Source: an uncultured Rhizobium sp. | Lineage (GTDB): Bacteria; Pseudomonadota; Alphaproteobacteria; Rhizobiales; Rhizobiaceae | Assembly: GCA_945952415.1 (NCBI GenBank) | Contig: CAMFIF010000010.1 | Span: forward strand, 62,001 to 126,000 | Length of the DNA stretch: 64,000 bases | Reading direction: 5' to 3' | In this document: positions 55,990 through 64,000 of the stretch, in pieces | Numbering within the stretch: position 1 is the stretch's first letter | How the letters are laid out: each line of letters opens with the position of its first letter | Translations under genes and position numbers: made by a program | The notes under the pieces: generated by a model | What the model saw: the letters and a program-made list of their open reading frames with translations, nothing else | Told to the model about the DNA's origin: nothing | The model's database searches: none

Positions 55990-56472
55990 ATGACGTTTTC
56001 CCAGACAGCAATCAAACGCGCAGGCGCCGTCCTGCTCGCAGCGAAAGCCCTGTTCGGCCCTGCCATGGCGCTCGCCGCCGGCTCGCTCGGCACCGCCGTG
56101 GTGCCATCCGCCATCATCTATCCCGGGCAGGAAATCTCCGGCGACCGCATTCAGGTCGTAGAGGTCACCAATCCGAACCTCTCGGGGGATTACGCGCGAA
56201 CCAGCAACGAAGTCATCGGCATGATCGCGAAGTCGACCCTGCTGCCCGGCCGGACGATCCCGGTCTCCGCGCTCAGGGTGCCCTTCGCCATGACCAGGGG
56301 GTCGACCGTGCGGCTCACCTTCACCCTTGGCAGCATGACCATTTCCGCCGCGGGATCGCCGCTCACCGATGCCGCGGTGGGCGATGTCATCCGGGCCCGC
56401 AATCTTGATTCCGGCGTGATCGTCAGCGGCACGGTCATGGCCGATGGCACGATCCATGTGGTAGCGAAATGA
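55990..56472 (+). CDS. flgA: P-ring assembly chaperone FlgA
   Basis: 160 residues with an export signal (about 8-30) and a C-terminal SAF-like domain (LPGRTIPVSALRVPFAMTRGS). It helps assemble the P ring. Its stop overlaps the flgI start (ATGA). Confidence 0.9.
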   Translation: MTFSQTAIKRAGAVLLAAKALFGPAMALAAGSLGTAVVPSAIIYPGQEISGDRIQVVEVTNPNLSGDYARTSNEVIGMIAKSTLLPGRTIPVSALRVPFAMTRGSTVRLTFTLGSMTISAAGSPLTDAAVGDVIRARNLDSGVIVSGTVMADGTIHVVAK

Positions 56473-57590
56473 AAAAACTGCGCTTTCTCCTCCACACCCT
56501 GCTGGCCGCGGCCCTCCTTGCCGTCGGCACTGCGCCATCTGCCGCTGCCGTCTCGCGCATCAAGGACATCGCCTCGCTGCAGGCTGGCCGCGACAACCAG
56601 CTGATCGGCTACGGCCTGATCGTCGGCCTGCAGGGCACGGGCGACAGCCTGCGTGCCTCGCCCTTCACCGAGCAGTCCATGCGCGCCATGCTGCAGAACC
56701 TCGGCATCTCCACGCAGGGTGGCCAGTCGGGCGCCAAGAACACGGCCGCCGTGATGGTCACCGCCACGCTGCCGCCCTTTGCCAGCCCTGGCAGCCGCAT
56801 CGACGTCAATGTAAGCTCGCTCGGCGATGCCTCGTCGCTGCGCGGCGGCACGCTGATCATGACCTCGCTGTCCGGCGCCGACGGGCAGATCTATGCGGTC
56901 GCGCAGGGCAGCGTCGTCGTCTCCGGCTTCACCGCGCAGGGGCAGGCCTCCAGCGTCACTGAAGGGGTCACCACCTCCGGCCGCGTGCCGAACGGCGCGA
57001 TCATCGAGCGCCAGCTTCCCTCCCGCTTCAAGGACGGCATCGATCTCGTCCTGCAGCTGCGCAATCCCGATTTCACCACTGCCGTTGGCCTTGCCAATAC
57101 GGTGAACCGCTATGCGACGAAGAAATACGGGGCGCCCATTGCCGAGGCGCGCGACAGCCAGGAAATCGCCGTCCAGAAGCCGAAGACCGCCGATCTCGCC
57201 GGCCTCATGGCGGAAATCGAAAATCTCGAGGTCGAGACCGACACGCCGGCCAAGGTCGTGGTGAACGAGAGGACGGGCACCATCGTCATCGGCGCCGATG
57301 TCCGGGTTTCCAAGGTCGCCGTCTCCTATGGCACGCTGACCGTCCAGATCACCGAGACGCCCCAGGTCATCCAGCCCGAACCCTTCTCCAAGGGCCAGAC
57401 GGCGCTCCAGCCCCAGACGGACATCACCGCCCAGAAAACCGGCGGCAAGGTGGCCGAGCTCGAAGGGCCGGATCTGAAGACGCTCGTCGCCGGCCTCAAC
57501 AATATCGGCGTGAAGCCCGACGGCATCATCGCCATCCTCCAGGGCATCAAGTCCGCGGGGGCCCTCCAAGCGGAGCTCGTTCTGCAATGA
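56469..57590 (+). CDS. flgI: Flagellar P-ring protein FlgI
   Basis: 373 residues with a signal peptide (LRFLLHTLLAAALLAVGTA), the GYGLIVGLQGTGDSL segment and a normal overall length. It forms the P ring in the periplasm. Stop overlaps the motE start (ATGA). Confidence 0.95.
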   Translation: MKKLRFLLHTLLAAALLAVGTAPSAAAVSRIKDIASLQAGRDNQLIGYGLIVGLQGTGDSLRASPFTEQSMRAMLQNLGISTQGGQSGAKNTAAVMVTATLPPFASPGSRIDVNVSSLGDASSLRGGTLIMTSLSGADGQIYAVAQGSVVVSGFTAQGQASSVTEGVTTSGRVPNGAIIERQLPSRFKDGIDLVLQLRNPDFTTAVGLANTVNRYATKKYGAPIAEARDSQEIAVQKPKTADLAGLMAEIENLEVETDTPAKVVVNERTGTIVIGADVRVSKVAVSYGTLTVQITETPQVIQPEPFSKGQTALQPQTDITAQKTGGKVAELEGPDLKTLVAGLNNIGVKPDGIIAILQGIKSAGALQAELVLQ

Positions 57591-58210
57591 TTGACAGATT
57601 GATCCATTCCCGTTCGCTCGCCGCCGGCACGGCTGCCGCAGCCCTTCTGGTGATCGGCCTTCTCTACCCCGTGCGGGCGGAAGAGGCCCAGGCCGAGCCG
57701 GCTTCCGCGGCCGAAGCGCCCGTGGAAGCCGCTGCAAAACCGCCGGCCGATGGCGCGGGGGCGCAGGCCTATCCCAAGCCGCGCCAGGTGGGTGACATGA
57801 CCTCCGAGGAGGAGATCCAGAAGTTCTGCACCAACATCGCCGATGCCGCCAAGGACCGGCGCTACCTGTTGCAGAAGCAGGAACTGGAGAAGCTGCAGAC
57901 CGACATCAATGCCCGCATCACCATTCTCGAGAAGCGCAAGGCGGAATACGAGGACTGGCTGAAGCGCCGCAATGATTTCCTCGCCCAGACGGAGGCGAAC
58001 CTTGTCAGCGTCTACAAGACGATGAAGGCCGATGCGGCCGCCCCCCAGCTTCAGGAACTGAAGCCCGAGATCGCCGCATCGATCATCATGAAACTTCCGG
58101 CCCGGCAATCGGGCCTGATCCTCAGTGAAATGGATCCGCGCAAGGCCGCCATGGTCGCGGCCGTGATGACCAGCGCTGCCGATCCCAATACCTCCAAGGA
58201 CCCGTCATGA
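57587..58210 (+). CDS. motE: Motor chaperone MotE
   Basis: 207 residues with a signal segment (about 9-30), an Ala/Pro/Glu-rich part, a coiled coil (about 95-130) and a C-terminal MgtE-N-like helical domain. In Sinorhizobium MotE is a periplasmic chaperone for the motor protein MotC. Its stop overlaps the flgH start. Confidence 0.88.
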   Translation: MIDRLIHSRSLAAGTAAAALLVIGLLYPVRAEEAQAEPASAAEAPVEAAAKPPADGAGAQAYPKPRQVGDMTSEEEIQKFCTNIADAAKDRRYLLQKQELEKLQTDINARITILEKRKAEYEDWLKRRNDFLAQTEANLVSVYKTMKADAAAPQLQELKPEIAASIIMKLPARQSGLILSEMDPRKAAMVAAVMTSAADPNTSKDPS

Positions 58211-58917
58211 AGAAGTGTGTAACCGCGATCCTGACCGCCGCCCTGCTGGCCGGATGCCAGAGCCAGGCGGCCCGGGAAATTGGACGGGCCCCGGAAATGA
58301 GCCCCATCGGCAGCGGCCTGCAATATGGCCGTACCCAGCAGATGGCACTTTACCCGAAGGAGCCGGCGCGCACCGCCGTCGGCTATTCGCTGTGGAACGA
58401 CAGCCGCGCCGCGCTCTTCAAGGATGCGCGCGCGCTGAACGTCGGCGACATCCTGACCGTCAACATCCAGATCAACGACAAGGCCTCCTTCGACAACAAG
58501 ACCGACCGCAGCCGCCAGAACAAAAGCGGCGGCAACTGGTCTCTCAAGACGGACCTTCTGGGTTGGGACCCTGCGACCAGCGGCGATGCGTCCTATGGAT
58601 CCGACACATCCACCCAGGGCAAGGGCACCACGAGCCGGTCGGAGAAGCTGACCCTTCTCGTCGCCGCTGTCGTCACGGGCATTCTGGAAAACGGCAATCT
58701 CATCATTTCCGGCTCGCAGGAAGTGCGCGTCAACCACGAACTGCGCATCCTGAACGTCGCCGGTATCGTGCGGCCGCAGGATGTCGATGCCAACAACACC
58801 ATTTCCTACGAGCGCATCGCCGAAGCCCGCATCTCCTATGGCGGCCGCGGCCGCCTGACGGAAGTGCAGCAGCCACCGGTCGGCCAGCAGGCGGTCGATC
58901 TCTACTCTCCGTTCTGA
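58207..58917 (+). CDS. flgH: Flagellar L-ring lipoprotein FlgH
   Basis: 236 residues. The lipobox LLAGC (Cys at residue 17) marks lipid attachment. The rest has LFKDARALNVGDILTVNI and the C-terminal GRLTEVQQPPVGQQAVDLYSPF-type signature. It forms the L ring in the outer membrane. Confidence 0.94.
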   Translation: MKKCVTAILTAALLAGCQSQAAREIGRAPEMSPIGSGLQYGRTQQMALYPKEPARTAVGYSLWNDSRAALFKDARALNVGDILTVNIQINDKASFDNKTDRSRQNKSGGNWSLKTDLLGWDPATSGDASYGSDTSTQGKGTTSRSEKLTLLVAAVVTGILENGNLIISGSQEVRVNHELRILNVAGIVRPQDVDANNTISYERIAEARISYGGRGRLTEVQQPPVGQQAVDLYSPF

Positions 58918-58929
58918 CGGCAGGACACC

Positions 58930-59466
58930 ATGGCGGAAGAAGCAGAAACCGAAGGCGGAGCGAAAAAGAAGGGCGGCGCCCTGCCGCTCATCGCTGCCCT
59001 CGCCGTGCTCACGCTGGTGGGCGGCGGCGGCGGCTGGGTGATCGGCGGCATGCTGTCGGACAAGCTCATGCCGCAGATCAAGGCCGCCCGCGAGGAGGCC
59101 GCCAAGAAGGCGGCCGCCGAAGGCGATAAGAAAAAGGAAGAGAAGAAGGACGGGGAGGGGCTGCCGCGCATCGCCACCGACGCCAACGGCATCGTGCAGC
59201 TGGAGCCCATCACCACCAATCTCGCCTATCCCTCGGAAAACTGGGTGAAACTGGATGTCGCCCTGATGTTCAACGGTCCGCCGGACGCAAAGATTGCCGA
59301 AGACATCCACCAGGACATCATGGCCTATCTCAGGACCGTTTCCCTGCAGCAGATCGAGGGGCCGCGCGGGTTCGAATATCTTCGGGATGACATTCAGGAG
59401 CGTGTTGACCTGCGCTCGGAAGGGCGCGTATCGAAGGTCATGTTCAGGACCTTTGTCGTCGAATGA
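58930..59466 (+). CDS. fliL: Flagellar protein FliL
   Basis: 178 residues: short cytosolic N-terminus, one membrane helix (about 18-43), charged linker, periplasmic FliL domain. FliL surrounds the stator and affects its torque. Its stop overlaps the fliP start (ATGA). Confidence 0.9.
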   Translation: MAEEAETEGGAKKKGGALPLIAALAVLTLVGGGGGWVIGGMLSDKLMPQIKAAREEAAKKAAAEGDKKKEEKKDGEGLPRIATDANGIVQLEPITTNLAYPSENWVKLDVALMFNGPPDAKIAEDIHQDIMAYLRTVSLQQIEGPRGFEYLRDDIQERVDLRSEGRVSKVMFRTFVVE

Positions 59467-60200
59467 TTCGATTTTTCACGGTGCTCGCCACTCTGCTGAT
59501 GGTTCCCACCGTCGCGGCTGCCCAGCAGCTTTCGACGAACATCCTGAATGTGCCCGTGGATGGCTCTGCCGCCGCCTGGATCATCCGTACCTTCGGCCTG
59601 CTCACCGTCCTCTCGATCGCCCCCGGCATCCTGATCATGGTGACGAGCTTTCCGCGCTTCATCATCGCCTTTTCGATCCTGCGTTCCGGCATGGGCCTCG
59701 CCTCCACGCCGTCGAACATGATCATTCTCAGCCTGTCGCTGTTCATGACCTTCTATGTCATGGCGCCGACGCTGGACAAGGCCTGGCAGGACGGCGCCCA
59801 GCCGCTGCTCGACAACAAGATCACCGAGCAGGAAGCGGTCATCCGCATTGCCGAGCCCTTCCGCACCTTCATGAGCGCCAATACCCGCGACAAGGACCTG
59901 AAGCTCTTCGTGGATATCGCCCGCGAGCGGAACCAGTCGGTCGGCACCGGCGACAAGATCGATTACCGCGTGCTCGTGCCCGCCTTCATGATTTCGGAAA
60001 TCCGTCGCGGCTTTGAAATCGGATTCCTCATCATCCTTCCCTTCCTGGTCATCGATCTGATCGTCGCCACGATCACCATGGCGATGGGCATGATGATGCT
60101 GCCGCCCACCTCCATTTCTCTGCCCTTCAAGATCCTGTTCTTCGTCCTGATCGACGGCTGGAACCTGCTCGTCGGCAGCCTTGTGCGCTCATTTTCCTGA
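59463..60200 (+). CDS. fliP: Flagellar export gate protein FliP
   Basis: 245 residues with a cleavable signal (MIRFFTVLATLLMVPTVAA) and four membrane helices. The conserved FPRFIIAFSILRSGMGL and PTSISLPFKILFFVLIDGWNLL segments are present. It forms the core of the export gate with FliQ and FliR, which are not in the window. Confidence 0.95.
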   Translation: MIRFFTVLATLLMVPTVAAAQQLSTNILNVPVDGSAAAWIIRTFGLLTVLSIAPGILIMVTSFPRFIIAFSILRSGMGLASTPSNMIILSLSLFMTFYVMAPTLDKAWQDGAQPLLDNKITEQEAVIRIAEPFRTFMSANTRDKDLKLFVDIARERNQSVGTGDKIDYRVLVPAFMISEIRRGFEIGFLIILPFLVIDLIVATITMAMGMMMLPPTSISLPFKILFFVLIDGWNLLVGSLVRSFS

Positions 60201-60481
60201 GGAAATCCGGGCTTTTTCCTTCCCGCGCGCCTTCGAAAATTAAAATCAAATCATCCCTGTTTCTTTACCCTTTGTTTACCATGGCATGCACCGTTCGAAT
60301 GCTTCTGTCCAAATTAAGTTGTCTGAAATAATTTCCACGCATCATCATCATCACATGACGGGTTTGGTCTCCCCACGAGGAAAATGCGGAGCCGAGAGGC
60401 ATGAAGCCATCTGTCATCACCGGTGAAGTATCAAGTCCGGTATGTCCCTCCCATAGTTCTGCGTAAAAAGGGACAATCACT
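60201..60481. promoter_or_regulatory. flaA upstream region with conserved leader
   Basis: About 280 bases. The segment 60398-60449 (GGCATGAAGCC ... CGGT ... TCAAGTCCGG ... ATGTCCCT) is also found at 61641-61686 and 62840-62885, before flaB and flaC. In flaA it includes a 21-codon frame (60401-60466), in frame with flaA 18 bases before its start. It is probably an RNA-level control element. Promoter elements lie further up. Confidence 0.6.
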
Positions 60482-61444
60482 ATGTCTAGCATCATGACCA
60501 ATTCTTCGGCGCTTGCGGCACTGTCTACCCTGCGTTCGATCGACCAGAGCCTGGAATCCACCCAGGGCGCGATCTCCTCGGGCTACCGCGTCAACACCGC
60601 CAAGGACAATGCGGCTTACTGGTCGATCGCCACGACCATGCGTTCGGACAACAAGGCGCTCTCCACCGTTCAGGACGCGCTTGGCCTGGCTTCGGCCAAG
60701 ACCGACACGGCCTATTCCGGCCTCGACACGGCGATCAACATCGTTTCCGAAATCAAGGCCAAGCTGGTTGCCGCCCGTGAGCCGGGCGTGGACCGCGACA
60801 AGGTCAACAAGGAACTGACCGAACTGAAGAACCAGCTGGTTTCGGTTTCCCAGTCGGCTTCCTTCTCCGGTGAAAACTGGCTCTACAACGACTCCTCGAC
60901 CGCTGTCGGCACGAAGGAAATGGTTGGCTCCTTCACCCGCAACAGCTCCGGCTCCGTTTCGGTCCAGACCGTTGACTTCGACGCCTCCAAGGCGGTTCTG
61001 GTCGACACCAAGGTCGGCAGCCGCGGCCTGCTCACCGTGGGCGTCACCGTCCAGCAGCCCTCGGGCACGACGACCTCCACCCAGACCTACTATCTGGTGA
61101 ACGTCTCCTCGGCGACCGCTGCGACCGGCACGGAAGTGAAGATCTCCTCGGCCACCACCGACGACCAGGTCGAAGGCATGATCATGGCCGTGGACGCCAC
61201 GCTGAAGAGCATGACCGACACCGCCGCCACGCTGGGCGCCGTCAACAAGCGCATCGACACGCAGAACAACTTCGTGAAGTCGCTCTCCGACGTGATCGAC
61301 AAGGGCGTCTCGAAGCTGGTGGATGCCGACATGAACGAGGAATCGACCAAGCTGAAGGCGCTGCAGACGCAGCAGCAGCTGGGCATCCAGGCGCTGTCGA
61401 TCGCCAACAGCAATTCCCAGAATATCCTCTCGCTGTTCCGTTAA
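60482..61444 (+). CDS. flaA: Flagellin FlaA
   Basis: 320 residues with the short flagellin layout: N-terminal helix (SSALAALSTLRSIDQSLE), NAAYWSIATTMRSDNKAL, a small middle domain, and the C-terminal helix DADMNEESTKLKALQTQQQL. It forms the filament together with FlaB and FlaC and is the first of three in tandem, as in Agrobacterium. A hairpin terminator follows. Confidence 0.95.
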   Translation: MSSIMTNSSALAALSTLRSIDQSLESTQGAISSGYRVNTAKDNAAYWSIATTMRSDNKALSTVQDALGLASAKTDTAYSGLDTAINIVSEIKAKLVAAREPGVDRDKVNKELTELKNQLVSVSQSASFSGENWLYNDSSTAVGTKEMVGSFTRNSSGSVSVQTVDFDASKAVLVDTKVGSRGLLTVGVTVQQPSGTTTSTQTYYLVNVSSATAATGTEVKISSATTDDQVEGMIMAVDATLKSMTDTAATLGAVNKRIDTQNNFVKSLSDVIDKGVSKLVDADMNEESTKLKALQTQQQLGIQALSIANSNSQNILSLFR

Positions 61445-61474
61445 TCGGCAGCTTTCAGGATCTGAAACCCGAGG

Positions 61475-61502
61475 GGGCCGCGCCAAAAGCGCGGCCCTTT
61501 TC
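61475..61502 (+). terminator. Terminator after flaA
   Basis: GGGCCGCGC-CAAAA-GCGCGGCCC stem (9 bp) followed by TTTTC. Confidence 0.9.
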
Positions 61503-61640
61503 GCATGCGCGCCTTTTTCCGTTATAAATCAGTAGATTAAAAAATAAGAACAAAAAACATTAGAGATTTACGTGTCATTAACCACGTTTGTTTAGAAAGT
61601 AGTCATACGGCAACGGACGGGCCAAACAGCAAGCGCCACA

Positions 61641-61686
61641 GCATGATGCACCCCGTTGCCCACGGTATAGAGTCCGTAATGTCCCT
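61641..61686 (+). promoter_or_regulatory. Conserved flagellin leader before flaB
   Basis: GCATGATGCACC ... CGGTATAGAGTCCG ... ATGTCCCT matches the leaders of flaA and flaC. Its ATG (61643) lies 78 bases in frame before the flaB start. Confidence 0.6.
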
Positions 61687-61720
61687 GTTATTCATCATTT
61701 TAGCCAAAGGGGCACTTATC

Positions 61721-62665
61721 ATGACGAGCATTTTGACCAACAACGCCGCCATCGCGGCGCTCGCTACTCTGCGCGGCATCAACTCCAACCTGGAAGACAC
61801 CCAGAACCATGTCTCTTCCGGTCTGCGCATTGGTGAAGCGGCAGACAACGCCGCCTACTGGTCGATTGCGTCCACGATGAAGTCGGACAAGGGATCGCTG
61901 GATACCGTATCGGATGCACTGGGCCTCGCCACGGCCAAGGTCGATACGGCCTATAACGGCCTGAACCAGGTGAAAGACCTGCTGGCCGAAATCCGCAACA
62001 AGCTCACCCTCGCGCAGGAATCGGGCGTCGACCGCTCGAAGGTCTTCGATGAAATCACCCAGCTGAAGCAGCAGATCACCACGGTCGCCACCTCCTCCTC
62101 CTTCTCCGGGGAAAACTGGCTGAACAACACGGGCACCAACGCCATCGGCACGAAGGATATGGTCGGCTCCTTCACCCGTGACGGTTCGGGCAACGTCTCC
62201 CTGCAGATGATCTCCTTCGATGCCTCCGCATCCTGCCTTATCGACAAGAACACCGCCTCGCGTGGCATTCTCACCATGGCCAATACCGTCGGCACCAACA
62301 AATACCATCTTATCCTTGCAACCGGCGGCACCGCGCCGAACGGCTCCAATGAAATCACGCTCGCCAATGCCACATCCACCGCCATTATCGGTGAAATGAT
62401 GCAGGCGGTCAGCACCATGTTCAACTCGGTGGTGAATGTGTCGGGCACGCTCGGTGCGTCCAAGGCGCGCATCGACAGCCAAGCGAACTTCGTCAAGACA
62501 CTGTCGGAAACCATCGACAAAGGCGTGTCGAAGCTGGTCGATGCGGACATGAACGAGGAATCGACCCGGCTCAAGGCGCTGCAGACGCAGCAGCAGCTCG
62601 GCATCCAGTCCCTGTCCATCGCCAACAGCACGGCACAGAACCTCATGCAGCTCTTCCGGTCCTAA
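61721..62665 (+). CDS. flaB: Flagellin FlaB
   Basis: 314 residues from the ATG at 61721 (AAAGGGG upstream); the frame is open further because of the leader, but homologues start MTSILTNNAAIAAL. It has the short flagellin layout with the same ends as FlaA. Its N-terminus is the closest of the three to the island flagellin. It has its own terminator. Confidence 0.93.
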   Translation: MTSILTNNAAIAALATLRGINSNLEDTQNHVSSGLRIGEAADNAAYWSIASTMKSDKGSLDTVSDALGLATAKVDTAYNGLNQVKDLLAEIRNKLTLAQESGVDRSKVFDEITQLKQQITTVATSSSFSGENWLNNTGTNAIGTKDMVGSFTRDGSGNVSLQMISFDASASCLIDKNTASRGILTMANTVGTNKYHLILATGGTAPNGSNEITLANATSTAIIGEMMQAVSTMFNSVVNVSGTLGASKARIDSQANFVKTLSETIDKGVSKLVDADMNEESTRLKALQTQQQLGIQSLSIANSTAQNLMQLFRS

Positions 62666-62708
62666 GGCTGGTTCCAAAGGTAGTGCGTTACAGCCAAGAC
62701 TGAAGAAA

Positions 62709-62740
62709 CGGGGGCGGCAAAACCGCCCCCGAACTTTTTT
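62709..62740 (+). terminator. Terminator after flaB
   Basis: CGGGGGCGG-CAAAA-CCGCCCCCG followed by AACTTTTTT. Confidence 0.9.
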
Positions 62741-62839
62741 AAAAAAGAAAATTAGAAAGCAAGAAACTGTTAAGATCCGAATGTTAGAAAATAATCACAC
62801 AACGATGATTGGTGCCTACGGGGAAAACAAGCATCAACA

Positions 62840-62885
62840 GGCATGAAGCCGCCTTTCGTTGCCGGTATCAAATCCGGATGTCCCT
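62840..62885 (+). promoter_or_regulatory. Conserved flagellin leader before flaC
   Basis: GGCATGAAGCCGCC ... GCCGGTATCAAATCCGG ... ATGTCCCT, nearly identical to the flaA leader in spacing. The ATG at 62843 is 78 bases in frame before flaC. Confidence 0.6.
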
Positions 62886-62920
62886 TCCAATGTTTCGCGT
62901 ATAGCCAAGGGGCAATCATC

Positions 62921-63856
62921 ATGACCAGCATTATGACCAATTCTTCCGCACTGTCTGCACTCGCGACCCTGCGCACGATCGATACGAACATGGGCAACAC
63001 CCAGAACCGTATCTCCACGGGTCTTCGCGTCGGCTCCGCTGCGGACAACGCGGCCTATTGGGCCATCGCCACCACCATGAAATCCGATGCCGCAGCACTC
63101 TCCACCGTCAACGACGCGCTGGGTCTCGGCCTGGCCAAGGTGGAAGCGGCCTATACCGGTCTCGATACCGTCAAGGACATTCTCACCCAGATCAAGAGCA
63201 AGCTGGTGACCGCCAACGAACCCGGCGCCGACCGCACCAAGATCAATGCGGAAATCACCCAGCTCAAGGAGCAGATCAAGACCACGGCGGCCTCCGCCGC
63301 CTTCTCCGGCGAAAACTGGCTTTACAACAACTCGACCACCGCCATGGCGACCTCGAAGGACATCGTCGGCTCCTTTACCCGCGACGCGTCCGGCAATGTA
63401 GCGATCCAGACGATTTCTTTTGCAACGGCTCAGTCGAATCTGATCGACGGTACCCAGGCGAACGGCATCCTGAGCCAGAAGCGCACCAACTCCGGCAACT
63501 TCTGGCTTGTCCAGTGCCCCGCCAACTCGAACGCTACCGGCAACGAAATCAAGGTGGATGCGAGCACCGCCGCAACCGACCTCGCCAACATGCAGACCTC
63601 GCTGGAAGCCATGCTCTCGGACGTGATCAAGGGTGCTTCGACGCTGGGTGCGATCAAGTCGCGCATCGAAAACCAGACGAACTTCTTGAAGGGTCTCAAC
63701 GAAACCTTCCAGAAGGGTATCGGCAATCTGGTGGATGCCGACATGAACGAGGAATCGACCAAGCTGAAGGCGCTGCAAACGCAGCAGCAGCTGGGCATCC
63801 AGGCGCTCTCGATCGCCAACAGCAGCGCCCAGAACATCATGCAGCTCTTCCGCTAA
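62921..63856 (+). CDS. flaC: Flagellin FlaC
   Basis: 311 residues from the ATG at 62921 (CAAGGGG upstream). It carries the same conserved ends as FlaA and FlaB (SALSALATLRTIDTNMG; DADMNEESTKLKALQTQQQL) with a short variable middle. It ends the flagellin array. Confidence 0.93.
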   Translation: MTSIMTNSSALSALATLRTIDTNMGNTQNRISTGLRVGSAADNAAYWAIATTMKSDAAALSTVNDALGLGLAKVEAAYTGLDTVKDILTQIKSKLVTANEPGADRTKINAEITQLKEQIKTTAASAAFSGENWLYNNSTTAMATSKDIVGSFTRDASGNVAIQTISFATAQSNLIDGTQANGILSQKRTNSGNFWLVQCPANSNATGNEIKVDASTAATDLANMQTSLEAMLSDVIKGASTLGAIKSRIENQTNFLKGLNETFQKGIGNLVDADMNEESTKLKALQTQQQLGIQALSIANSSAQNIMQLFR

Positions 63857-63882
63857 GCGAAGCCGCTTTTTTTTGGATTTCG

Positions 63883-63920
63883 AAGGCCGCCGGGGCAACC
63901 CGGCGGCCTTCGTCGTTCTG
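63883..63920 (+). terminator. Terminator after flaC
   Basis: AAGGCCGCCGGG-GCAA-CCCGGCGGCCTT, a 12-bp stem with GCAA loop, followed by a mixed C/T stretch. Confidence 0.8.
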
Positions 63921-64000
63921 TTTCCCCTTTCCGAGCGGGACAGCGCGCCTCTTCGCCCCGCCGCCGCCTTGCGCCAGGCTTGCCTTTGGTTAAAGAACAG

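Noticed and set aside
61643..61720. N-terminal extensions of FlaB and FlaC from the upstream in-frame ATGs
   Set aside because: All homologues start at MTSI, strong AAGGGG-type sites precede the inner ATGs, and the equivalent frame before flaA has a stop.

Overview
The window comes from an alphaproteobacterium of the Rhizobiales, most likely the Rhizobiaceae. Four things point there: a che operon of the Sinorhizobium/Agrobacterium type (icpA-cheS-cheY1-cheA-cheW-cheR-cheB-cheY2-cheD-cheT), the paired LuxR-type motility regulators VisN and VisR, the rhizobial motor chaperone MotE, and three tandem short flagellins. The genus cannot be fixed from the sequence alone.

Layout. (1) 1-4758: five co-directional genes for exported or membrane proteins of unknown role, the first cut by the window edge (von Willebrand A domain plus beta-sandwich repeats). 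(2) 5065-21172: a genomic island of about 16 kb in the 3' half of a tRNA-Phe gene. It is bounded by 48-bp direct repeats with one mismatch and has a tyrosine integrase next to the intact tRNA. Its cargo is mosaic: a PD-(D/E)XK-like nuclease with a partner gene, a broken and an intact copy of a small tyrosine recombinase, a flgE fragment cut by an IS3-type element, a block with a rolling-circle (HUH) replication protein and a clamp-loader-like AAA+ ATPase among unknown genes, an unusually long flagellin, and a possible Abi/HEPN-type protein. (3) 21374-26834: a housekeeping block on the minus strand (murA, DUF2948, hisD, UPF0262, a low-molecular-weight phosphatase-like gene, infA, maf, yacG). 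(4) 27011-29749: a small charged protein, tRNA-Thr, recX, a phosphotransacetylase-family gene and a possible small membrane protein. (5) 30156-63856: the chemotaxis and flagellar region. The che operon and fliF are followed by visNR, a periplasmic Cys-free molybdopterin-fold protein coupled to a GGDEF-EAL protein, the minus-strand flhB/fliG/fliN/fliM/motA group, the plus-strand flgF-fliI-unknown-flgB-flgC-fliE-flgG-flgA-flgI-motE-flgH-fliL-fliP operon, and three flagellin genes with conserved 5' leaders and their own terminators.

How it works together. VisNR probably sits at the top of motility gene expression. The che proteins pass signals from receptors to two CheY proteins, with CheS and CheT probably taking part in signal termination. 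The fli/flg genes build the basal body and export gate, and the fla genes give the filament. The island adds a second, divergent flagellin and a hook-gene relic, so flagellar parts also travel on mobile DNA here. The most novel material is in the island: the HUH plus clamp-loader-like block, bracketed by two copies of a 19-bp hairpin, and the unnamed nuclease-partner pair at its left end.
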